Source of the DNA: Streptomyces neyagawaensis
GTDB taxonomy: Bacteria; Actinomycetota; Actinomycetes; Streptomycetales; Streptomycetaceae
Length of the DNA: 64,000 bases
NCBI RefSeq assembly: GCF_023516595.1
Contig: NZ_JAMGBG010000013.1
Location: forward strand, 124,001 to 188,000
Direction of reading: 5' to 3'
In this document: piece after piece, positions 33,740-41,943 of the stretch
How positions within the stretch are numbered: the stretch's first letter is position 1
Layout of the letters: each line of letters starts with the position of its first letter
Made by a program: the position numbers and the translations under genes
The notes under the pieces: generated by a model
The model's input: only the letters and a program-made list of their open reading frames with translations
Databases searched by the model: none
Told to the model about the DNA's origin: nothing

Positions 33740-34578
33740 ATATCCGCTCCCTCACCAGAGGCGACGGCGTCGTGATCGGAGCAGCGGTATTGCTGTTCAT
33801 CGCGTCGTTCCTCGACAACTACTCCCTCGACGGTGTTCCCGACAGCTTCGAGATGCCGAATCTCTGGGAGAGCGGGCCGGTGCTGCTCAGCGTCGTGCTG
33901 GCAGGCATTTTCGGCGCCGTGTTCATCGTCATCGCCCGGGGCCTGCCGCAGGCGCCGAAGATCGCCGGGATCGACCTCGGCCACTTCGGCATCGCCTTCA
34001 CCGTCTTCGCCGCGTGGAGCGCGTTGGGCAACATCTTCGACCCCACCGGCGGTGGTGACAACTTCGGCAGCGGCTCGAGCGGCAACAGCACCGACGCCGG
34101 CGCCGGCCTCATCCTCGCCCTCATCGCGACCCTGATCATGGCCGCCGCGGCCGTCGCCACCCCCCTCGTCCCCGCGCTGAAGGCCGCCCTCGTCGGCGCC
34201 CCGCGCCCGGCGGCCCCGCAGCCCTACGGCGCCCAGCCCCCCGGTGGTTACGGCTACCCGGGTGCCGGTGCCCAGGCGCCGTTCGGTGCGAGCCAGCCCC
34301 AGCCGGGGCAGCCGGGCGCGCCGTTCGGTGGTCAGCCGCAGCCGCAGCAGGCGCAGGCCGCTCCGCAGCCGCCCGCAGGTGACTTCTCTCCGTTCTGGTT
34401 CGCCGTGCCCGTGGCGCGTCCCCTGTTCGCCGAGGACGGCTCGCAGTCGACGATCGCCGAACTGGCCCCCGGTACCTGGTACCTGGCGGTCGAGCAGCGC
34501 GGCGCCAACCTGGTCGCCCAGACCCAGGACGGCCGCCGCGGTGTCCTCCAGGACACCACCGGCATCCAGCGCGGCTGA
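33736..34578 (+). CDS. DUF5336-like membrane protein with Pro/Gln-rich linker
   Basis: A 280-residue protein with four predicted membrane helices (GVVIGAAVLLFIASFLDNYS, VLLSVVLAGIFGAVFIVIA, FGIAFTVFAAWSALG, LILALIATLIMAAAAVATPL). A Pro/Gln/Gly linker (about 155-215, QPQPGQPGAPFGGQPQPQQ) follows, then a small C-terminal domain (WFAVPVARPLFAED...GTWYLAVEQRGANLVAQTQD). It resembles the actinobacterial DUF5336 family. GAAGGA lies before the GTG. The function is unknown. Confidence 0.75.
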   Translation: MNIRSLTRGDGVVIGAAVLLFIASFLDNYSLDGVPDSFEMPNLWESGPVLLSVVLAGIFGAVFIVIARGLPQAPKIAGIDLGHFGIAFTVFAAWSALGNIFDPTGGGDNFGSGSSGNSTDAGAGLILALIATLIMAAAAVATPLVPALKAALVGAPRPAAPQPYGAQPPGGYGYPGAGAQAPFGASQPQPGQPGAPFGGQPQPQQAQAAPQPPAGDFSPFWFAVPVARPLFAEDGSQSTIAELAPGTWYLAVEQRGANLVAQTQDGRRGVLQDTTGIQRG

Positions 34579-34606
34579 GCGCGACGCCGCACCCTCGCCG
34601 TACGAC

Positions 34607-34636
34607 CGGCCCCTCGCTCTTCCGAGCGGGGGGCCG
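34607..34636 (+). terminator. Hairpin terminator
   Basis: CGGCCCCTCGCTC (34607-34619) pairs with GAGCGGGGGGCCG (34624-34636) apart from one G-T, with loop TTCC and TTGT after it. It ends the membrane-protein gene. Confidence 0.75.
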
Positions 34637-34693
34637 TTGTCGTACAGTCGCCCTCCTGGTCACCGGAACTGACGGGGCGTCAGGAGGCGGCGT

Positions 34694-35704
34694 ATGCGGC
34701 TCGGTCTGGCACTGGGGTACTGGGGGCGTGGTCCTTCGGCGGATCATGTGCCGCTCGTTCAGGAGGCGGAGCGGCTCGGGTACGACTCGGTGTGGACGGC
34801 CGAGTCGTGGGGGTCGGACGCGTTCACGCCGCTCACCTGGATCGCGGCGCGCACGTCGCGGATCAAGCTCGGTACAGCGGTGGCGCAGATGGCGGCGCGG
34901 TCGCCGACGACCACCGCCATGCACGCGCTCACCCTCGACCATCTCTCCGGCGGGCGGATGCTTCTGGGGCTCGGGTTGTCCGGTCCGCAGGTCGTGGAGG
35001 GCTGGTACGGGCGGCCGTTCCCGAGGTCGCCGCTGACCGCGACGCGGGAGTACGTCGATGTCGTACGCCAAGTGCTCCGGCGGGAGGCCCCGGTCGAGCT
35101 CGACGGGCGTTTCCACGCGGTGCCGTACCGCGGTCCGGACGGCAGCGGTGTGGGCAAGCCGCTGAAGTCCATCACGCATCCTCTCCGGTCCGATCTGCCC
35201 GTCCTGCTGGGCGCCGAAGGGCCGAAGAACATCGCGCAGACCACGCGGATCGCGGACGGCTGGCTGCCGTTGTACTGGTCGCCGACGCGGACGGACGTCT
35301 ACGAGGCGTCGTTGACCGATCTGCGCGAGGGGTTTCTCATCGCCCCCATGGCGCGGGCGCAGCTCTGCGACGACGTCGCCGAGGGCCTGTTGCCCGTGAA
35401 GATCATGCTCGGCTTCTACATCGGCGGGATGGGGCACGCGAAGCGCAACTTCCACGCCGACCTCATGGCGCGCATGGGGTACGAGGAAGAGGCGCGGCGG
35501 ATACAGGCGTTGTTCCTCGACGGCCGTCGCGAGGAGGCCGTGCTCGCGGTGCCGGACGCGTTCGCCGACGAGATCTCGCTGGTGGGGCCGAGGGAGCGGA
35601 TCGCCGAGCGGCTGGAGGTGTGGCGGAAGGGGCCGGTGACGGATCTGCTCGTCGTGTCACCGGACCTGCCGACGCTGCGGGTGCTGGCCGAGCTGAACTC
35701 ATAG
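34694..35704 (+). CDS. LLM-class F420-dependent oxidoreductase (TIGR03559/Rv3520c-like)
   Basis: A 336-residue luciferase-like F420 enzyme. The barrel starts MRLGLALGYWGRGPSADHVP, and cofactor-loop segments are SVWTAESWGSDAFTPLTWIA, IKLGTAVAQMAARSP, HLSGGRMLLGLGLSGPQVVEGW and PVLLGAEGPKNIAQT. It is close to the group that includes mycobacterial Rv3520c, which sits in the KstR-controlled sterol cluster. No KstR-type site is seen upstream here. GGAGGCGGCGT precedes the ATG. The substrate is unknown. Confidence 0.85.
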   Translation: MRLGLALGYWGRGPSADHVPLVQEAERLGYDSVWTAESWGSDAFTPLTWIAARTSRIKLGTAVAQMAARSPTTTAMHALTLDHLSGGRMLLGLGLSGPQVVEGWYGRPFPRSPLTATREYVDVVRQVLRREAPVELDGRFHAVPYRGPDGSGVGKPLKSITHPLRSDLPVLLGAEGPKNIAQTTRIADGWLPLYWSPTRTDVYEASLTDLREGFLIAPMARAQLCDDVAEGLLPVKIMLGFYIGGMGHAKRNFHADLMARMGYEEEARRIQALFLDGRREEAVLAVPDAFADEISLVGPRERIAERLEVWRKGPVTDLLVVSPDLPTLRVLAELNS

Positions 35705-35739
35705 GGTTTCAGCCACGAATCAGCGGCAACCCGTCAAGC

Positions 35740-36027
35740 ATGTCTCGATATAGCGGCTCCAACCAGGCGGGCCGGGTCATCGCGATCGTCGCGGACGTGA
35801 TGGCCTTCATTCTGGCCCTGTGGATCCTGATGTATCTGCTCGGTGCGAACGGCGCGAACGACTTCGTGCAGTTCGTCCATGACGCGGCCCGCTGGCTGGC
35901 CGGCTGGTCCCACGACCTGTTCACCTTCGACGAACAGTGGGCGCGGGTCGTCGCCGGGTACGGGCTCGCCGCCGTGGTCTACCTGTTCGTGGGCCACGCG
36001 ATCGCGAACCGCATGCACCGACACTGA
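35740..36027 (+). CDS. Small membrane protein (95 aa)
   Basis: A 95-residue protein with two membrane helices (VIAIVADVMAFILALWILMYL and VVAGYGLAAVVYLFVGHAI) joined by an amphipathic loop (FVQFVHDAARWLAGWSHDLF). It starts 35 bases after the LLM gene on the same strand and is probably co-transcribed, though its ribosome site is weak. The function is unknown. Confidence 0.7.
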   Translation: MSRYSGSNQAGRVIAIVADVMAFILALWILMYLLGANGANDFVQFVHDAARWLAGWSHDLFTFDEQWARVVAGYGLAAVVYLFVGHAIANRMHRH

Positions 36028-36089
36028 GCGCTTCGCGGAACGGCGAGGGCGGGTTGCGGCCGCTGGGTGACTGCGGGTGGGTCGTGGTT

Positions 36090-36166
36090 GCTCGCGCAGT
36101 TCCCCGCGCCCCTGAACACCCCCGGGCCCGGCCCGTGCTTTTAGGGGCGCGGGGAACTGCGCGAGC
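36090..36166. repeat. 24-bp-arm inverted repeat of the common Streptomyces GGGGAACTGCGCG type
   Basis: Arms 36090-36113 and 36143-36166 are perfectly complementary over 24 bases, enclosing a 29-base GC-rich loop. The arm core (GGGGCGC then GGGGAACTGCGCG) is a dispersed intergenic motif in Streptomyces genomes. Here it lies between two convergent operons and probably acts as a bidirectional terminator. A 21-base identical copy is embedded in the ECF ATPase gene at 49998-50018. Confidence 0.85.
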
Positions 36167-36225
36167 AGCCCCCACTCACCCGCGGCCGCCTCACGACCTC
36201 AAGCTCCCCACCCGGAGGCCGGACC

Positions 36226-37305
36226 TCAGCAGCAGTCAGACTCTTCGACGTCGTCCAGGCCCCGCGGCAGTCGCTCCCCGCCGAACACCGCGCACGTCGC
36301 CTCGTCGCCTCCGAGCGCGGCCACCGCCAGCAGCAGGGATCCGGCCGTCCACGAGGTCAGTTCCTCGGGCCAGACGGCCCCGTCCTCGAAGACGAAGCCC
36401 GTCCAGTACAGACCGGTCGCGGGGTCGCGCAGATGCTGGATGGATTGGAGGATCTCCAGGGCCCGGTCGGACTCTCCCATGACCCAGAGCGCGAGGGCGA
36501 GTTCGGCGGACTCGCCGCCCGTCACCCACGGGTTGGGGACGACGCAGCGGACACCGAAGCCGGGGACGACGAAGCGGTCCCAGCCCTCCTCGATACGGGA
36601 CTTGGCCTCCGCGCCCGTCAACGCGCCGCCCAGGACCGGGTAGTACCAGTCCATCGAGTAGCGGTCCTTGTCGAGGAACCGCTCGGGGTGCCGGCGTATC
36701 GCGTGCCGCAGCGCGCCCACGGCCAACTCCCAGTCCGGCTGGGGTTCCTCCCGCTGCTCGGCGATGGCCAGCGCGCAGCGCAGCGCGTGGTGGATGGACG
36801 AGGAGCCGGTCAGCAGGGCGTCGGTCACGGGCGTGCCGTCGTCCTCGCGCTTCCAGCCGATCTGCCCGCCGGGCTGCTGGAGCCGCAGCACGCACTCGAT
36901 CGCCGCGTGCACGGCGGGCCACATGCGGTCGAGGAACGTGTCGTCGCCGGTGGCCAGGTAGTGGTGCCAGACGCCGACGGCTATGTACGCGACGAAGTTG
37001 GTCTCCCGGCCGCGGTCGGTGACGTCGGCGGCGTCGCCGTCGGCGTACGCGGCGTACCAGGAGCCGTCCTCGTTCTGGTGCCGGAGCAGCCAGGTGTAGG
37101 CGCGCTCGGCGGCGTCGTGCTCTCCGGCCGCGTCGAGGGCCATGGCGGCCTCGACGTGGTCCCAGGGGTCCAGGTGGTGTCCGCGGAACCAGGGGATCGC
37201 GCCGTCCTCCCGCTGCACCGCGAGGATCCCTCGGACGGTGGCGGCGGCCTGCTCGGCGGTCAGTACCCCGGGCAGGACCAGGTGTTCTGTCCGGGGCGTC
37301 GTCAC
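36226..37305 (-). CDS. Prenyltransferase/squalene-cyclase-repeat protein
   Basis: A 359-residue soluble alpha/alpha-barrel protein with terpene-cyclase-type repeats such as GAIPWFRGHHLDPWDHVEAA, HQNEDGSWYAAYADGD and PGGQIGWKREDDG. It lacks the DXDD catalytic motif of squalene-hopene cyclase, so it is more likely a sugar- or lipid-binding or glycosidase-like barrel. Its GTG overlaps the methyltransferase stop (GTGA). It is last in the leftward GT4-methyltransferase operon, whose joint product is unknown. Confidence 0.8.
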   Translation of the reverse strand: MTTPRTEHLVLPGVLTAEQAAATVRGILAVQREDGAIPWFRGHHLDPWDHVEAAMALDAAGEHDAAERAYTWLLRHQNEDGSWYAAYADGDAADVTDRGRETNFVAYIAVGVWHHYLATGDDTFLDRMWPAVHAAIECVLRLQQPGGQIGWKREDDGTPVTDALLTGSSSIHHALRCALAIAEQREEPQPDWELAVGALRHAIRRHPERFLDKDRYSMDWYYPVLGGALTGAEAKSRIEEGWDRFVVPGFGVRCVVPNPWVTGGESAELALALWVMGESDRALEILQSIQHLRDPATGLYWTGFVFEDGAVWPEELTSWTAGSLLLAVAALGGDEATCAVFGGERLPRGLDDVEESDCC

Positions 37306-38108
37306 TTGGCGGCCACCCCGGCCTCGGCACCGGTCTCGGAAGCGGGCCCGGCTGCCGTCGCGCCCCCGTCGGCGTCGCCGTCGGCGATCCGCGGCAGGTG
37401 CGGCTTCGTCGCGTACACCACGAAGCTCTTGCCGATCAGCGGGTTGAGCGCCTGCTCGGCGACCCGGGTGGCCAGGGGCTTCTTCATGATGTCCCAGACC
37501 AGCAGCTTGTGGTATGCGCGGACCGGGAGCGCCTTGTCGTTGTCGACGCCGAACGCGCACTTCAGCCACCAGTACGGCGAGTGCAGGGCGTGCGCGTGGT
37601 GGGTGCCGTAAGGCTTGAGGCCGGCCTCGCGGACCTTGGCGAGGAGTTCGTCCGCCTTGTAGATGCGGATGTGGCCGCCCTCGACCTCGTGGTACGCGTC
37701 GGACAGCGTCCAGCAGACCTTCTCGGGGCCGTAGCGCGGGACGGTGATCGCGATGCGGCCGCCGGGCCTGAGCACGCGGACCATCTCGGCGAGTACGCCC
37801 TTGTCGTCCGGGATGTGCTCCATGACCTCGGAGATGATCACGACGTCGAAGGACTCGTCGGGGAAGGGCAGGGCGAGGGCGTCGCCCTCCATGGCCGTGG
37901 CGGTCGCGCCCTCGGGGGCCTCGCCGGCCTCCTTCATCGCCGCGAACCACTTGGCGACCTCGCGGATCTCGTCGCCGTTCTGGTCCAGGGCGACGACCTG
38001 GGCGCCTCGCCGGTAGCACTCGAAGGCGTGCCGGCCCGCTCCACAGCCGAGATCCAGGACGCGGTCCCCCGGGGCGAGCGGGAACCGGGAGAAGTCGACG
38101 GTCAGCAC
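37302..38108 (-). CDS. Class I SAM-dependent methyltransferase (Methyltransf_11)
   Basis: A 268-residue methyltransferase with motif I VLDLGCGAGRHAFECYRRGA, acidic VALDQNGDE, motif II SFDVVIISEVMEHIPDD and motif III LRPGGRIAITVPRYGPE. Its start overlaps the glycosyltransferase gene by 7 bases and its stop overlaps the next gene by 4, so the three proteins are made together. It likely methylates the glycosylated product of the operon. The Ala/Gly-rich tail is disordered. Confidence 0.88.
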   Translation of the reverse strand: MLTVDFSRFPLAPGDRVLDLGCGAGRHAFECYRRGAQVVALDQNGDEIREVAKWFAAMKEAGEAPEGATATAMEGDALALPFPDESFDVVIISEVMEHIPDDKGVLAEMVRVLRPGGRIAITVPRYGPEKVCWTLSDAYHEVEGGHIRIYKADELLAKVREAGLKPYGTHHAHALHSPYWWLKCAFGVDNDKALPVRAYHKLLVWDIMKKPLATRVAEQALNPLIGKSFVVYATKPHLPRIADGDADGGATAAGPASETGAEAGVAAK

Positions 38109-39601
38109 GTGGCCCTGCTTTCGCGGTCGGCGCTTTCGCGGTTTGCTTCAACTGCTTCTTCGACGGCCTCGTGGGCGTCGACGACTCGGTCGGCGGTGTG
38201 GTCGGTGGTGTGCTCGGCGGTGCGGTCCGCCGTCGGGACGGCACGCGGGGCGGTGCTCACGGCGGCCCCCGCCGGGCGCCCCTCGGCGCGGGCGATCGCC
38301 TCGCGGTAGTGGGCGACCGTGCCCTCGGCGGCCTTGGCCCAGGTGAACCGGCGCAGCACCCGCTCGCGGCCCGCGTGGCCGAGCCGAGCTCTCAGGTCGG
38401 GGTCGCCGAGCAGCCGGTTCAGCGCGGCGGCCAGGGCGCCCGCGTCGCCCGTGGGCACCGCGAGGCAGGTCTCGCCGTCGGGTCCGGCGACCTCCGGGAT
38501 GGCGCCGCCGGTGGTGGCGACCAGTGGCGTGCCGGTGGCCATGGCCTCGGCGGCGGGCAGCGAGAACCCCTCGTACAGGGAGGGCACGCAGGCGACCTCG
38601 GCGGAGCGCACCAGGTCGACCAGCTCGGCGTCGGAGATGCCCTTCACGAAGTCGACGGCGCCGTCGAGGCCGTAGCGCTCCATGGCCTGGGCGACGGGGC
38701 CCTCGGTGGGCCGCTTGCCGACGACGACCAGATGGGCGGCGGGGTGCTCGGTGCGGACCTTCGCCAGCGCCTCGACGAGGAAGACGAGGCCCTTCAGCGG
38801 CACGTCGGCGCTGGAGGTGGTGACGATCCGGCCGGGTATCCGCGCGACGGACGGATCGGGCGAGAAGAGGTCGGTGTCGGCGCCGATGTGGACGACGTGG
38901 ATACGGTCGCCGCGTACGCCGAGGTGGTCGACGATCTCCTGGCGGGAGGTGCCGGAGACGGTGAGCACGCTCGGCAGCCGGCGCGCGACGCGCTTCTGCA
39001 TACGGGTGAACGCGTACCAGCGGCGTACGGACATACGGCGCTGCCAGCCCTCGGCGGCGTCCAGCTCCAGCTGCCGGTCGACGGTGATGGGGTGGTGGAT
39101 GGTGGTGACGAGGGGCGCGCCCACCTCGCCCAGCAGGCCGTAGCCGAGGGTCTGGTTGTCGTGGACGACGTCGAACTCGCCGCGCCGGGCGCGCAGATGG
39201 CGGCGGGCGCGGAGGGAGAACGTCAGGGGCTCGGGGAAGCCGCCGGTCCACATCGTCGCCACTTCGAGCGCGTCGATCCAGTCGCGGTACTCGTCGCGCT
39301 TCGGGGTGCGGAAGGGGTCGGGCTGCCGGTAGAGGTCGAGGCTGGGCAGCTCGGTGAGGGAGAGCCCGCCCGGCCCGGCGCCGGGAACGGCGTCCTCGTC
39401 CAGGACGGGATAGGGCTGGGAGCCGATGACCTCGACCCGGTGGCCGAGGCGGGCGAGTTCGCGCGAGAGGTGCCGTACGTACACGCCCTGGCCCCCGCAG
39501 AACGGGTTCCCTTTATAGGTGAGGAGCGCGATGTTGAGCGGTCGGCCGCCGTCGGCGGCGGGGCCGACGTGATGCCCCGCCTCACTGGCCTCAGCGGTCA
39601 C
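38102..39601 (-). CDS. GT4-family glycosyltransferase
   Basis: A 499-residue GT-B retaining glycosyltransferase. The N-terminal domain begins NIALLTYKGNPFCGGQGVYV with the Gly-rich acceptor loop. The C-terminal donor site shows VPSLYEGFSLPAAEAMATGTP, the E-x7-E motif of GT4 enzymes. The last roughly 45 residues are a repetitive disordered tail (TAEHTTDHTADRVVDAHE). It heads a three-gene operon with a methyltransferase and an alpha/alpha-barrel protein. A KstR-type site lies 56 bases upstream, in the region shared with the divergent kstR-like gene, so KstR may repress this operon too. The glycan product is unknown. Confidence 0.88.
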   Translation of the reverse strand: MTAEASEAGHHVGPAADGGRPLNIALLTYKGNPFCGGQGVYVRHLSRELARLGHRVEVIGSQPYPVLDEDAVPGAGPGGLSLTELPSLDLYRQPDPFRTPKRDEYRDWIDALEVATMWTGGFPEPLTFSLRARRHLRARRGEFDVVHDNQTLGYGLLGEVGAPLVTTIHHPITVDRQLELDAAEGWQRRMSVRRWYAFTRMQKRVARRLPSVLTVSGTSRQEIVDHLGVRGDRIHVVHIGADTDLFSPDPSVARIPGRIVTTSSADVPLKGLVFLVEALAKVRTEHPAAHLVVVGKRPTEGPVAQAMERYGLDGAVDFVKGISDAELVDLVRSAEVACVPSLYEGFSLPAAEAMATGTPLVATTGGAIPEVAGPDGETCLAVPTGDAGALAAALNRLLGDPDLRARLGHAGRERVLRRFTWAKAAEGTVAHYREAIARAEGRPAGAAVSTAPRAVPTADRTAEHTTDHTADRVVDAHEAVEEAVEANRESADRESRATC

Positions 39602-39656
39602 TCTCGGGCCCCCTTCTGCCTGTGTTGTCCGGTGAGATTACGTCGGGACGGTAATC

Positions 39657-39670
39657 TAGAACAAGTTACA
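39657..39670. promoter_or_regulatory. KstR-type operator between the glycosyltransferase and kstR-like genes
   Basis: TAGAACAAGTTACA matches TnnAACnnGTTnnA at all fixed positions. It lies 56 bases before the leftward glycosyltransferase gene and 141 bases before the rightward kstR-like gene, fitting autoregulation of the repressor. Confidence 0.75.
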
Positions 39671-39697
39671 GACTTGATCGTTCAAGGAGCACTGAAT

Positions 39698-39711
39698 CTA
39701 CCGGCAGGTAG
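39698..39711. promoter_or_regulatory. Palindrome CTACCGGCAGGTAG upstream of the kstR-like gene
   Basis: This 14-base inverted repeat is identical to one at 45623-45636 in front of the cobalamin riboswitch and overlaps in sequence with that at 24808. The spacing to the kstR-like start is 99 bases. It suggests a second regulator. Confidence 0.5.
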
Positions 39712-39810
39712 GGCCGCGGTGAGCGGTGGATCAGGTGATTCACGCCACGGCACGCGCCCTGGCATGCTGTCGGATCGCACGCCCTCACCGACTGTCACGG
39801 AACGGTACCC

Positions 39811-40467
39811 ATGCCTGCGGAAGCCAAGGTGGACGCCAGTAGCGCCCGACAGGAACAGCGCCCGGAGTCGCGGCCGGACTCGCCGCCCCTCACCCAGCGG
39901 CAGGAGGCCCGCCGGCGCCGGATCCTGCACGCGAGCGCGCAGTTGGCCAGCCGGGGCGGTTTCGACGCCGTGCAGATGCGGGAGGTCGCCGAGTCCTCGC
40001 AGGTCGCCCTCGGCACGCTCTACCGCTACTTCCCCTCCAAGATCCATCTGCTGGTCGCCACGATGCAGGACCAGTTGGAGCACATGCACGGCACGCTGCG
40101 GAAGAAGCCGCCGACCGGCGAGACGGCGGCGGAGCGGGTGGCGGAGACCCTGATGCGGGCGTTCCGGGCGCTCCAGAGAGAGCCGCACCTCGCGGACGCC
40201 ATGGTCCGCGCGCTCACGTTCGCGGACCGCAGCGTCAGCCCCGAGGTGGACCAGGTCTCCCACCAGACGACGGCGATCATCCTGGACGCGATGGGGCTGG
40301 AGCACCCCACCCCCGAGCAGCTCTCCGCCGTCCGCGTCATCGAGCACACCTGGCACTCGGCCCTCATCACCTGGCTCTCCGGCCGTGCCTCCATCGCCCA
40401 GGTGAAGATCGACATCGAGACGGTCTGCCGCCTGATCGACCTGACGGCCCCCGGGGACGCGAAATGA
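39811..40467 (+). CDS. kstR: KstR-like TetR-family repressor of sterol/lipid catabolism
   Basis: A 218-residue TetR regulator closely resembling M. tuberculosis KstR as I remember it. The DNA-binding part reads RRRRILHASAQLASRGGFDA-VQMREVAESSQVALGTLYRYFPSK with KIHLLVATM after it. The ligand domain contains ALQREPHLADAMVRALTFAD and SPEVDQVSHQTTAIILDAM, and ends WLSGRASIAQVKIDIETVCRLI. KstR is released from DNA by CoA thioesters of sterol intermediates. Five matching operators occur in this window, one upstream of this gene, which supports the assignment. The roughly 25-residue N-terminal extension is unlike the mycobacterial protein. Confidence 0.85.
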   Translation: MPAEAKVDASSARQEQRPESRPDSPPLTQRQEARRRRILHASAQLASRGGFDAVQMREVAESSQVALGTLYRYFPSKIHLLVATMQDQLEHMHGTLRKKPPTGETAAERVAETLMRAFRALQREPHLADAMVRALTFADRSVSPEVDQVSHQTTAIILDAMGLEHPTPEQLSAVRVIEHTWHSALITWLSGRASIAQVKIDIETVCRLIDLTAPGDAK

Positions 40468-40492
40468 CCCCGGCGCCGCGCGGGCACCGGGG
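40468..40492. terminator. Bidirectional hairpin after kstR
   Basis: CCCCGGCGCC (40468-40477) and GGCACCGGGG (40483-40492) form a 10-bp stem with one mismatch, starting one base after the kstR stop codon. On the minus strand it lies about 40 bases after the TPP riboswitch and would stop its transcript. Confidence 0.65.
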
Positions 40493-40528
40493 CGGATGAA
40501 GATCTACTCACACATGAAGGACCTACGA

Positions 40529-40648
40529 GACGGGTTCCCTGCGCCGGTATGACCCGGATCAGGTTCTGGGGGTCGCCGTCCGGTCCTGCACCAGCGACCT
40601 TTCGGCCTCTCAGCCCGACCGTCGACGTCGGCACCAGCGGAGACCTGC
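40529..40648 (-). promoter_or_regulatory. TPP riboswitch (THI element), no thiamine gene downstream
   Basis: The minus strand carries the conserved thiamine-pyrophosphate aptamer. GCTGGTGCCGAC begins it, then GTCGGGCTGAGAGG (the CTGAGA box), then a variable P3 arm, then ACCTGATCCGGGTCATACC and GGCGCAGGGA, the diagnostic P4/P5 and closing segments. It should bind TPP and turn expression off. Downstream on its strand there is only a three-codon frame, a strong hairpin and then the antisense of kstR. The next minus-strand gene is the glycosyltransferase almost 1 kb away. It is either an orphan remnant or drives a short or antisense RNA. Confidence 0.9.
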
Positions 40649-40778
40649 GCCTCTCGCAAATGTCGGCTACTCCGGTCGAACTCCCTCACTCGTCCCGTAG
40701 GCCGAATTCCAGGATAGAACGCCCATATGGGTATGCAACCCCCTGGTGAGGATTTTTTACTCCGCTCTCCTCCGATCT

Positions 40779-41642
40779 CTACGCCACTGCCTCCAGCCCG
40801 CTCCAGCTGCGCCCGATGGCCGTGCCGACCGCCCACTGGTCCAGCAGGCGTCGGGCGTCCTCCTCCGGGGCCGCGAGGGACACGCGCTGGGCGCCCGCGT
40901 GGACGCTGCGCTCCTTGTGGAGGGTGCCCTCGCTGCAGCAGGCGCAGTGGACGACGAGGCTGCTCTCGGGTTCCGCGCCGAAGTCGTGGTCGGTGAACAG
41001 CTGGAGGAGGGCCTCCAGGTCGGCCTGTTCGGCAGCGGCGACGGTCACGGAGAGGGTGGGCAGGTCGGAGGGTTCGAAGAGGAGGAGCTCGTCGAAGACG
41101 GGGTAGTTCGTACCGTCGACGACCCGCTCGCCCTTCGGTTCTCCGTCGTGGACGACGATCTCGCCGTAACGTCGGCCGCCGGTGACGGGCACGTTGAGGA
41201 CACGGCCACGGGTGGGGCACAGGCGCTCTATCCAAACGACCTCGCGTTCACCGTCGGTGTCGAGGCGCACGCAGGCGTTGCCGAAGCGGCCGGCGATCTC
41301 GCCGTCGCCGTCGGGCAGGTCGATGCCGAAGCCGGACCAGGCGTCGCGGGCGGTCGCCCAGTCGCGGCGGATGGTGGCGGCGATACCGAGGTTCCAGAAC
41401 GCCGGGTCGCCCTCGCCGCGCGGGGAGCGGGCGGCGGCCTGGACGCCGAGTTCGTACGCCTTCTCCCAGTTGCCCAGGAACTTGTGGCCGAGCGCGGCGT
41501 CGTACCACCACACCGCGCTCGCCTCCAGGTCCGGGTAGTGGGCGAGCACCTGCTCGTAGAGGTCGGCGGCGCGCTGCCACTCCTCGGCGTCCCAGGCGGC
41601 ACGCGCCTGCTCGATCAACTGCTTGGCCTCGGACTTCCGCAC
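40779..41642 (-). CDS. TPR-type hypothetical protein
   Basis: A 287-residue cytoplasmic protein. The N-terminal 110 residues form three TPR-like helix pairs (AWDAEEWQRAADLYEQVLAH, ALGHKFLGNWEKAYELGVQA, NLGIAATIRRDWATARDAW). The rest is beta-rich with GDGEIAGRFGNACVRLD and a Cys cluster VVHCACCSEGTLH that could bind a metal. The GTG start has GGGAAAG upstream. The family is common in Streptomyces but its function is unknown. The TPP riboswitch points away from this gene, so it is not its leader. Confidence 0.75.
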   Translation of the reverse strand: MRKSEAKQLIEQARAAWDAEEWQRAADLYEQVLAHYPDLEASAVWWYDAALGHKFLGNWEKAYELGVQAAARSPRGEGDPAFWNLGIAATIRRDWATARDAWSGFGIDLPDGDGEIAGRFGNACVRLDTDGEREVVWIERLCPTRGRVLNVPVTGGRRYGEIVVHDGEPKGERVVDGTNYPVFDELLLFEPSDLPTLSVTVAAAEQADLEALLQLFTDHDFGAEPESSLVVHCACCSEGTLHKERSVHAGAQRVSLAAPEEDARRLLDQWAVGTAIGRSWSGLEAVA

Positions 41643-41709
41643 GCTTTCCCGCCCTGGTCACTGATGGTTCACGGTGATACGAGGGCACAGCGTAAGGGGT
41701 GGTGGGCGG

Positions 41710-41943
41710 CTACTCCTCCGGGGGGAACACCGGCTCGCCGCTGCCGGGCAGGGTGATCGAGATCGCCTCCACCGGGCAGCCCTCCGCCGCCTTCAGGATG
41801 CGTTCGTTGGCGTCCGTCTCCGGTTCGGTGGGGTGGGACTGCATCGCGGTGTCGAGGCGGAAGGCGTCCGGGGCGAGGTGCGTGCACTGGGCGGAGCCGA
41901 TGCAGATCGCCCGGTCGACCTCCACGCGCCAGCGGTCGCCCAT
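41710..41943 (-). CDS. [3Fe-4S]-type ferredoxin
   Basis: A 77-residue ferredoxin with the Cys pattern of P450 electron donors: CIGSAQC then GCPVEAI near the end, plus the acidic THLAPDAFRLD stretch. Only three cluster Cys are evident, fitting a 3Fe-4S centre. Its ATG overlaps the aldehyde dehydrogenase stop by one base, so the two are co-translated. In Streptomyces such ferredoxins serve cytochromes P450. The CYP125-like gene at the window end, which shares the KstR-type operator, is a candidate partner. Confidence 0.9.
   Translation of the reverse strand: MGDRWRVEVDRAICIGSAQCTHLAPDAFRLDTAMQSHPTEPETDANERILKAAEGCPVEAISITLPGSGEPVFPPEE

Noticed and set aside
38171..39800. Plus-strand frame opposite the glycosyltransferase leading into kstR
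   Set aside because: Antisense of the GT4 gene; the KstR start at 39811 is supported by homology.
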